Assembly (NCBI GenBank): GCA_946482375.1
Contig: CAMLRH010000031.1
Span: 1-14,937 of the forward strand
Reading direction: 5' to 3'
DNA length: 14,937 bases
Source: an uncultured Caulobacteraceae bacterium
GTDB taxonomy: Bacteria; Pseudomonadota; Alphaproteobacteria; Caulobacterales; Caulobacteraceae
Numbering within the stretch: position 1 is the stretch's first letter; every line of letters starts with the position of its first letter. Both the position numbers and the translations under genes were made by a program. Below the pieces are notes generated by a model that had not been told where the DNA came from, did not search any database, and saw only the letters and a program-made list of their open reading frames with translations. This document shows, one piece after another, positions 9,101-14,700 of this stretch.

Positions 9101-9483
9101 GCATAAATACCGACCTGTCGGGCAACGAGCTGCCGAACGCGCCCCACTGGACGGCCAGCGTCGGAGCCGAGTACGGCGTCGATTTCGCGGGCGGCGAGTG
9201 GCGCGCCACCGTTCGCAGCGACCTTTATTGGCAGTCGCAGTCCTGGTCGCGGATCTACAATCTCGGCACGTATGACAAGCTGCATGGCTGGTGGAACGCC
9301 AACCTGTCGCTGTGGATTGAGCGGCCGGACGATGACTTGAGGATCGAGATCTACGCCAAGAACATCTTCGACGACACGCCGATCACCGACGCCTTCCTGA
9401 ACAGCGACGACAGCGGCCTGACCACCAACGTCTTCGTGCTCGACCCGCGGCTCATCGGGCTGTCGATCAGGAAGGGCTTCTAA
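6151..9483 (+). CDS. TonB-dependent receptor 2 with STN signalling domain
   Basis: This complete 1110-residue outer-membrane receptor is the partner of sigma 1/FecR 1. The signal peptide is about 1-28 (basic MLGGNKLGVR, then MSGTALALLMLGSAAAA|E). The STN domain is about 30-104, the PQSGSAAGDGA linker 106-116 and the TonB box VEALIVTAQ 118-126. The plug is about 133-245, with RGIGTKAVSATTDPGVAV and RVEVLRGPQGTLYGRNATGG. The barrel runs to the terminal F1110 (GLSIRKGF), a normal C-terminal assembly signal. Start ATG 6151 has GGGGGAAG 2 nt upstream; ATG 6184 is possible but would remove the basic n-region. Conserved loop cysteines occur as GKQLC...STGCKPG, FCDPQIGC, HCMDEG...FCPYIDP and PSNCVV...GMC. 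It lacks the extra barrel of TBDR 1. Substrate class (siderophore, carbohydrate or other) cannot be told from sequence alone. Confidence 0.96.
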   Translation: MLGGNKLGVRLMSGTALALLMLGSAAAAEPVKFDIAPQSLTAALNEFGVQSNQAVLFTTDLTGAKVTQGVSREAEPEIALAQMLDGTGLAYRRSGEAFLIVRADTPQSGSAAGDGAEVEALIVTAQKREEDIQDVPIAISAFSQRDLEAQKIEGGPDIMRAVPNLTFSKSNFTSYNISIRGIGTKAVSATTDPGVAVSFNNVGMIANRFFEQEFFDMERVEVLRGPQGTLYGRNATGGVVNLITAKPKLGGFEGSIKGEVGNYDSIRLVGMVNVPLVNDVFGIRIAGSMTQRDGYDYNAITKNPINGRELWSLRTTVAFEPTPWFRGNLIWERFEEDDNRSRTGKQLCHRDEGLEMIGSTPVRVENPPDFAANIQGIRNGLFSTGCKPGGLYDDNAFGTPNGLALNAVGGLAFLSDFFSAITVNTPTGRTRFFFIDPNADPYGGTMQSRNLREISSIRDPRYRANSDIVSLNLDFDLSDTLTLSSQTAYSRNEVYSFQDYNRFNTVPIINDTSNTFLNQSNTPSEYRDFAPGGVFCDPQIGCSDTLAIFDISSGEAEQFSQEVRLQSDMDGPFNFSVGGNYTRYEVVDEYYVMSNLFTIISAIQPFNRTGNLTHCMDEGFFGFTLPEPIPIEDGTFCPYIDPNPVESINGEGHNYFRSSNPYDLTSWALFGETYYNINDDLKLTVGLRYTRDKKDFTVIPSQLLLAPNLGAGGFVNKGHPATGEIRQKWGEFTGRIGLDWKPDLSLTDDSLIYAFFSRGYKAGGANPPTPGYATGDQLVEYGVLTAEEVELYEAFGFLPILKLPAVNYAPTFEPEFVNAFEVGAKNTLMGGALTLNLGAFYYDYTGYQVSQIRDRTAVNENFDAEVWGAELTALFAPTDNLRFNANLGYLDSRIKDGEVSIDPMNRTAGNPNFVVTKPWLQLPSNCVVPVHVAEAFLQSGPAFANYWGMCGGLRGGLGSGALPDTELGGFYDPANYPEINDGAGINTDLSGNELPNAPHWTASVGAEYGVDFAGGEWRATVRSDLYWQSQSWSRIYNLGTYDKLHGWWNANLSLWIERPDDDLRIEIYAKNIFDDTPITDAFLNSDDSGLTTNVFVLDPRLIGLSIRKGF
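6465..6500 (+). repeat. 36-bp repeat, copy 2 (STN-to-TonB-box linker)
   Basis: Base-for-base identical to 261-296 and 12068-12103, in the same frame and at the same place in the protein (PQSGSAAGDGA, residues 106-116 of TBDR 2). With copy 3 the identity extends a further five bases downstream (GGTCG) before silent differences begin. Confidence 0.85.
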
Positions 9484-9517
9484 CCCGGCTTCGGTCCCCT
9501 TCGAACCGGATGACTAT

Positions 9518-9550
9518 GAGGCGGCGGGTTTTCCTGCCGCCTCTTTCTTT
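9518..9550 (+). terminator. Rho-independent terminator after TBDR 2
   Basis: The stem is GAGGCGGCGGG (9518-9528) with CCTGCCGCCTC (9533-9543), 11 pairs including one G-T, around a TTTT loop, followed by TTTCTTT. It starts 34 nt after the TBDR 2 stop. The stem base GAGGCGGCGG and 25 nt before it align without gaps to the TBDR 1 terminator region, which shows common ancestry of the cassette ends. Confidence 0.9.
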
Positions 9551-9563
9551 GCGCCCCCCCCCT

Positions 9564-9692
9564 CCCGTCATCCTGGGCCTTGTGCCCAGGACCCAGAAAC
9601 GCTGACGCTAGACAGGTACGCGCGGCGGGGGCCTCGGGAACGGCCCTAACGCCTCGATTCTGGGTCCTCGGGACAAGCCCGAGGATGACGGG
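9564..9692. repeat. MITE-like palindromic intergenic repeat
   Basis: Two 35-bp arms, 9564-9598 and 9658-9692, form an imperfect inverted repeat (CCCGTCATCCT...CCCAGAA against TTCTGGG...GGATGACGGG) around a 59-bp centre. Each arm holds its own perfect 7-bp hairpin: CCTGGGC-cttgt-GCCCAGG (9572-9590) and CCTCGGG-acaag-CCCGAGG (9666-9684). I recall this arm type as a high-copy intergenic repeat in Caulobacterales, Sphingomonadales and relatives; copy number here cannot be checked. No open frame across it looks like a real protein. It may add a second transcription block or mRNA structure between the two cassettes. Confidence 0.85.
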
Positions 9693-10006
9693 AAGGGGCG
9701 TCGGGGCGCCGAAAGCGAGACAAATCATCTGGGGACATCCGGCCCCAAAACGAGGACTCTCGACCCTCCCTGCCGTCGGATAGCGCCGCCTCGCTCCCCG
9801 GCCAGTCCGCCCAGCTGCCGGCGGCGCTATGATGGACGTTCTGGACGGTTTCGCACTCGTTCTACGCTGCCACGCCTTGAAGCTCTGATCCGGCTAGGCA
9901 GCGTACGACGGGCGTGAAGTTGTCCTCACGACCGGCCGGACACCGTCCGCAACCATGGAGGCACACGAGACTCTCGCCCCTTCCGCCAACTTTTTTCGCC
10001 CGCCCA
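9693..10006. other. Intergenic stretch with no gene recognised
   Basis: This roughly 310-bp gap lies between the palindromic repeat and the sigma 2 promoter. Open frames across it are short, have no Shine-Dalgarno sequence and resemble no family. The frame of sigma 2 is open back to about 9914, but that part lies upstream of the predicted promoter. The only structure I see is a perfect 11-bp inverted repeat at 9780-9830 and a T-tract (9991-9996) just upstream of the promoter. The base texture is less regular than the flanking genes. Confidence 0.6.
9780..9830. repeat. Perfect 11-bp inverted repeat with 29-nt spacer
   Basis: ATAGCGCCGCC (9780-9790) is the exact reverse complement of GGCGGCGCTAT (9820-9830). 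There is no T-tract after it, so it is not an ordinary terminator. It lies about 180 bp before the sigma 2 promoter. It could be a structured RNA, a protein-binding site, or debris of a mobile repeat. Confidence 0.5.
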
Positions 10007-10035
10007 TTACGGGTGTCGCGCGAAATCCGACTCTT
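10007..10035 (+). promoter_or_regulatory. Predicted ECF-sigma promoter of the sigma2-fecR2 operon
   Basis: TTACGGGTGTCGC (10007-10019) recurs exactly at 11663-11675 before TBDR 3, in both cases after GCCC plus one purine. Taking GGGTGTC as -35, CTCTT (10031-10035) follows after 13 nt, a layout close to the GGGTAAA-14-CTCTT arrangement of the sigma 1 sites. AAATCC in the spacer is also shared, shifted by one base. A T-tract (9991-9996) lies upstream. The -10 assignment is less certain than the -35. Confidence 0.6.
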
Positions 10036-10090
10036 CCCTCGTGGGCGCCTGTGTCTGCGGCTAGACTGCGCCCCTTGGGGAAGGGCGAAA

Positions 10091-10624
10091 ATGGCGTCAC
10101 CGCCGAACCCGTCGCGGGAGGAGAACCGGGCGGTCCGGGATGAGGACTTGCGGGCCTGGATGGTCCAGTACGGCCCGGCGCTGCGCCGCTACTTCCAGAA
10201 GAAGGTCACCGCCGCCGAGGCCGAGGACTTGGTGCAGGACGTCTTCCTGGCCATGCAGTCGCGCGGCGCCGGAGCCGAGATCGAGAACATCGAGGGCTAC
10301 CTGTTCCGCATCGCCGCCAACGTGCTGGCGCGGCGCTACGGGCCCGGCGGTTGGGACTGGCGGCGCGGGCCGCTCGAGGGCCACGAGCCGCACGAGGAGA
10401 TCTCGCCCGAGCGCGCGCTGATCGGCAAACAGTCGGTCGCCGTGCTGCTCGCCGCCATCGAGGCGCTGCCGCCGCGCATGGGCGAGGCCTTTGCGCTGCA
10501 CCGGTTCGAGGAGATGACCTATCCGGCCATCGGCCGGCGCATGGGCATATCGCCGCGCACGGTGGAGAAGCTGATCTCGCTGGCGCTGAAGAAGCTGATC
10601 GTGACGGTGGAGGCGCGCTCATGA
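10091..10624 (+). CDS. FecI-like ECF RNA polymerase sigma factor 2
   Basis: This 177-residue protein is a paralogue of the sigma factor at 4537 and the same length. Region 2 covers about 24-85 (PALRRYFQKK, EAEDLVQDVFLAM at 44-56, GYLFRIAANVLARR). Region 4 covers about 118-172, with the helix-turn-helix TYPAIGRRMGISPRTVEKL (143-161). ATG 10091 was chosen because AAGGG (10081-10085) lies 5 nt upstream and because the open frame further upstream (from about 9914) would cross the predicted promoter and has no family resemblance. The TGA stop overlaps the fecR2 ATG (ATGA, 10621-10624). The linker between regions 2 and 4 (about 82-105) differs strongly from sigma 1, and the recognition helix is also changed, which fits a different promoter preference. 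Confidence 0.93.
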   Translation: MASPPNPSREENRAVRDEDLRAWMVQYGPALRRYFQKKVTAAEAEDLVQDVFLAMQSRGAGAEIENIEGYLFRIAANVLARRYGPGGWDWRRGPLEGHEPHEEISPERALIGKQSVAVLLAAIEALPPRMGEAFALHRFEEMTYPAIGRRMGISPRTVEKLISLALKKLIVTVEARS

Positions 10625-11643
10625 CCGCTCCCGCCGAACGGACGCCCGAGGTGCTGGAAACCGCCACCGACTGGTTCGCGCGCCGCCGCTCCGGCGATAT
10701 GACGCCCGCCGAGGCGCAGGCGCTGGAAACCTGGCTCGCCGATCCCGTGCACGCCGAAGCCTTCGAGGCCGCCGAGCGCACGTGGATCGACACCGGCCTC
10801 GACGCCATCCGCGAGCACCCGCGCATCCTGGCGTTGCGCGAGCGGGGGCTGAACCGGGCGCGGCGGCGGCGCTGGATGGTCGCCATTCCCGCTGCGGCGG
10901 CCTGCGTCGCCGCCGTCATCGCCGCACCCTCGGTGCTAGGGCCCGGCCTGCGCGCGCCCGAACTCTTCGCGCCTTCGATCCAGCAGGAATTTCGCACCAG
11001 CGTCGGCCAGCGCACGACAGTGAAGCTGCCCGACGGCACGGCCGTGACGCTCGACACCGATACTGTCCTGCGCACGCGGGAGACCGAGACGCGGCGCATG
11101 GTCTGGCTGGACAAGGGCCAGGCCTTCTTCCGCGTGCACAAAGACCCGAAGCGGCCGTTCGTGGTCAACGCCGGCGGCCGCACGGTCACCGCGCTCGGCA
11201 CCGCCTTCAGCGTCAAGGTCGCGCCGAAGACGTTCGAGGTCGTGCTGGTCGAGGGTGTCGTGCGAGTGGAGTCCCCAGTGCGCGCCACGCCCATCGGCCT
11301 GCCCACCGGTCGGGTGCAGGCGACGGAGATGCAGCCGGGCTCGGAGCTGACCGCGCTCGACAACCGCCATTGGTCGGTGCGCGAAGCCGACGCCACGGCC
11401 GAGACCGCCTGGCTACACGGCCGGCTCGTCTACAAGGGCGCGCCGCTGGCCGAGGTGGTCGCCGACATGAACCGCTATTCCGAGAAGAAGATCGTCATCC
11501 GTGACGCCGAAGTCGCCGGCCAGGCGCTGAGCGGCACCTATCGCGCTGGCGATATCGAAGGTTTCGTACGCGCCGTGCAGGACTACGGCCTGGCGCGCGT
11601 CGCCACAAACGACGAAGGCGAGGTCGAGCTGGCGGCCTACTGA
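10621..11643 (+). CDS. FecR-family anti-sigma factor / periplasmic signal transducer 2
   Basis: This 340-residue protein is the same length as FecR 1. The anti-sigma domain is about 1-80 (ATDWFARRRSGDMTPAEAQ, ETWLADPVHAEAFEAAERTW). A very basic stop-transfer flank, RARRRRW (79-85), precedes the transmembrane segment at about 86-108, giving the N-terminus-inside topology. The FecR domain is about 121-218 (LPDGTAVTLDTDT, DKGQAFFRVHKDPKRPFVV). ALGTAF (191-196) carries the Gly-Thr pair at the family self-cleavage position. The C-terminal DUF4974/STN-like domain is about 268-336 (GAPLAEVVADMNRYSEKKI, LSGTYRAGD). Its N-terminal domain should bind sigma 2 and its C-terminal domain the STN domain of TBDR 3, by analogy with FecR. 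The start overlaps the sigma 2 stop. Confidence 0.93.
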   Translation: MTAPAERTPEVLETATDWFARRRSGDMTPAEAQALETWLADPVHAEAFEAAERTWIDTGLDAIREHPRILALRERGLNRARRRRWMVAIPAAAACVAAVIAAPSVLGPGLRAPELFAPSIQQEFRTSVGQRTTVKLPDGTAVTLDTDTVLRTRETETRRMVWLDKGQAFFRVHKDPKRPFVVNAGGRTVTALGTAFSVKVAPKTFEVVLVEGVVRVESPVRATPIGLPTGRVQATEMQPGSELTALDNRHWSVREADATAETAWLHGRLVYKGAPLAEVVADMNRYSEKKIVIRDAEVAGQALSGTYRAGDIEGFVRAVQDYGLARVATNDEGEVELAAY

Positions 11644-11662
11644 AGAATATTTGCGCCGCCCG

Positions 11663-11691
11663 TTACGGGTGTCGCCGAGAAATCCACTCCC
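11663..11691 (+). promoter_or_regulatory. Predicted ECF-sigma promoter of TBDR 3
   Basis: TTACGGGTGTCGC (11663-11675) repeats the site before sigma 2 exactly. CTCCC (11687-11691) lies at the same 13-nt distance as CTCTT there. It begins 20 nt after the fecR2 stop and leaves a leader of roughly 40 nt. A-T rich AATATTT (11646-11652) lies upstream, in the place of the A or T tracts of the other three sites. In the leader, TCCC (11714-11717) could pair with GGGA (11727-11730) of the ribosome site. Confidence 0.6.
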
Positions 11692-11738
11692 TGGTCATTG
11701 GGGGCCGTCGAGCTCCCAAAAAAAGGGGGAGCGAAACA

Positions 11739-14700
11739 ATGCGTCGTCGAGACGAAAACCTGAACGCGCGCCTGCTGTGCGGGGCTGCAGCGGCCGTATT
11801 ACTGATGAGTTCGGCGCCTGCGATGGCGCAGGACGCGGCGCCGACGTTCAACATTGCGGCCCAGCCGCTGGCCGACGGCCTCAACGAATTCGCCCGCCAG
11901 AGCGGCCGTCCCGTCATGTTCACGCCGGAGGTCGCCGACCGCCGGATGACGCGCGGCGCAAGCAATGTCTCTGAACCGGAACTCGCGCTCAACATGCTGC
12001 TGGCCGACACCGGCCTGACCTGGCGGCGCAGCGGCGACACCTTCCTGGTCATGAAGGCCGACGCCGCCCCCCAGTCCGGAAGCGCCGCGGGGGACGGCGC
12101 TGAGGTCGACGCGCTCATCGTCACCGCCCAGAAGCGGGAAGAAGACATCCAGGACGTGCCGATCGCCATTTCGGCGTTCACGCAGACGGCGCTGGAGCAG
12201 CAGAAGATCGAAGGTGGATTCGACCTCCTGAAGGCGATCCCCAACGTCACCTTCTCGAAGAACAACTTCACCAGCTACAACTTCTCGATCCGGGGCATCG
12301 GCACCAAGGCCGTATCGGCCACGACCGATCCCGGCGTCGCCGTCAGCTTCAACAACATCGCCCTGATCCAGAACCGGTTGTTCGAGCAGGAATACTTCGA
12401 CGTCGAGCGCGTGGAAGTCCTGCGCGGCCCGCAAGGCACGCTGTACGGGCGTAACGCCACGGCCGGCGTCATCAACGTCATCTCGGCCAAGCCTGACATG
12501 GACGAATTCAAGGGCTTCATCAAAGGCGAGGTGGGCAATTACGACGCCAAGCGCCTGTCGGCGATGGTGAACGTTCCTCTGGTCGAAGACAAGCTGGCCA
12601 TCCGCCTAGCTGGCGCGCTGACCCAGCGCGACGGTTACGACTTCAACTTGGCCACCGAAAATCCGGTCAACGGTCGCGAGCTGTGGTCGGCGCGCGTGAC
12701 CCTCGGTTTCAATCCGACAGACGCCATCCGCGGCAACCTGATCTGGGAACGCTTCGAGGAAGACGACAACCGCTCCCGGACGGGGAAGCAGCTCTGTCAC
12801 CGCGATCCGGGTCCGGATTATGCGGGAAACACGGACCTGTCGACCGATCCCTACTGGCTTGGCGGTCAATATATCGAGTACACGCCCTATCGAAAGTCGC
12901 TGTTCTCCCAGGGCTGCAAGCCCGTGTCCCTATACGACACCAAGGCCTTCGACACTCCCAACGGCCTCGCGCTTCCCTTCATCTGGGTACCGCCGTTGCT
13001 GGCGGATATTCAAGGCGCGAACCTCGTGGGAACCCCGATCCTCAAGACCGGTGATCCGTACGGTGGCCGGCGGCAATCGACGAACCTTCGGGAAATCGAC
13101 TCCGTGCGGGACCCGATCTATCGCGCCAGAGCCGATCTCGTCGAACTCAATGTCGAATTGGATATCGGTGAAAACCTCGCCTTTTTCTCGCAGACGGCTT
13201 ATAACGACGATCAGGTCTATTCCTTCCAGGACTACAACCGATTCAACACTGATCCAATTATCACAGACACTTCCAGCTGGACGGGGTTCCACTGGCTTCA
13301 CGGAATAGATCTAGATTACAGCGGCTTGGCCCCCGGCGGCTATTTCTGCGACCCGCAGATCGGCTGCACCAACAAGATGGCGGGCTTCGACATATCGAAG
13401 GCCGACGCCACGCAGTTTACGCAGGAGTTGCGGCTGCAGTCTGACCTCGACGGGCCCTTCAACTTCAGCGCCGGTGCCAATTACACTAAGTTCGATGTTC
13501 TGGTCGATTATTACGTGATGTACAACGTCATCACCTTGATCGCGACACAGCCGTTTTTCAATATTTCACCCGCCAACAACGCGATTGATCCGCAGGCGCG
13601 GTACTTCCCATGCAACAAGTCCGGATGGATTGCGGAAATCAACGGAAACGTGGATTACAACGATCCGGCGGCTTCCTGCCCTTACATCGACCCCGGATCC
13701 CTCGACACCATGGACGGCGAGGGCCACAACTACTTCCGCAGCAAGAATCCCTACAAGCTCAAGTCCTGGGCGGCGTTCGGGGAGCTCTATTGGAATCTCA
13801 GCGATGCCCTGAAGGTCACGGCCGGCCTCCGCTACACGGACGACCGCAAGACCTTCATTCCCGTTCCGACGCAGGTTCTGCTGGCAAAGGGCTCGTGGAA
13901 CGGCGGCGTGGTCAACAAGGGCTATCCCGAGGATGAGCCGATCAAGCAGCACTGGGGAGAATGGACCGGACGGCTTGGCATCGACTGGAAGCCGGACCTG
14001 CCGTGGACCGATGACACTATGGTCTATGCCTTCTACTCGCGGGGCTACAAGGGTGGCGGCGCCAATCCGCCCATCCCCGGTTTCGCCGACTTCGACGAGA
14101 CCCTTCAGCAGCTCGAGGACATGAACGCCGACCCATTCTGGAAGGACCCCTTCTGGTACGACTACTACCCGGTGCTGCCCAGGCCGGAGCGCGGCTACAC
14201 GGACACCTTCAAGCCGGAGTTCGTCGACGCGTTCGAGGTGGGCGCCAAGAACAGCCTCCTTGGCGGCGCCCTGACCTTCAACACCGGCGCCTTTTTCTAC
14301 GACTACAAGGATTATCAGGTCTCTCAGATCCGGGACCGGACCGCCGTGAACGAGAACTTTGACGCCCAGGTTTGGGGCTTGGAGTTCGAAACCCGGTTTG
14401 CGCCGAGCCGTAACCTGCATGTGATCGCCAACCTCGGGTACCTAGACACGAAGATCGGCGGCGGGATGAAGTCGATCGACATCATGAACCGTACTCAGAG
14501 CAATCCGGACTGGATGCTGGTGAAACCCTGGATTCAATATCCGTCAAACTGCATCGCACCCACCGCCGTGGTCGAGTATTGGGCGCAACAATGGGACGCG
14601 GCGCAGAGCTACTGGACCTTCTGCAACGACCTTGGTGGTCTTCTCGGAAGCCTCGGCTTCCAGCACTACGATCCCGTCCTCCAGAAGCCCTACGACGTCA

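Noticed and set aside
9480..9783. Small open frames on both strands across the intergenic repeat
   Set aside because: They translate terminator and palindromic repeat DNA, lack ribosome sites and resemble no protein family.
9914..10090. N-terminal extension of sigma 2 from about 9914
   Set aside because: It would span the predicted promoter and adds a Pro/Arg-rich segment absent from sigma 1; ATG 10091 has a good ribosome site.
10351..10620. N-terminal extension of FecR 2 overlapping sigma 2
   Set aside because: Same situation as FecR 1: a frame shadow. ATG 10621 gives a protein of exactly the paralogue's length.
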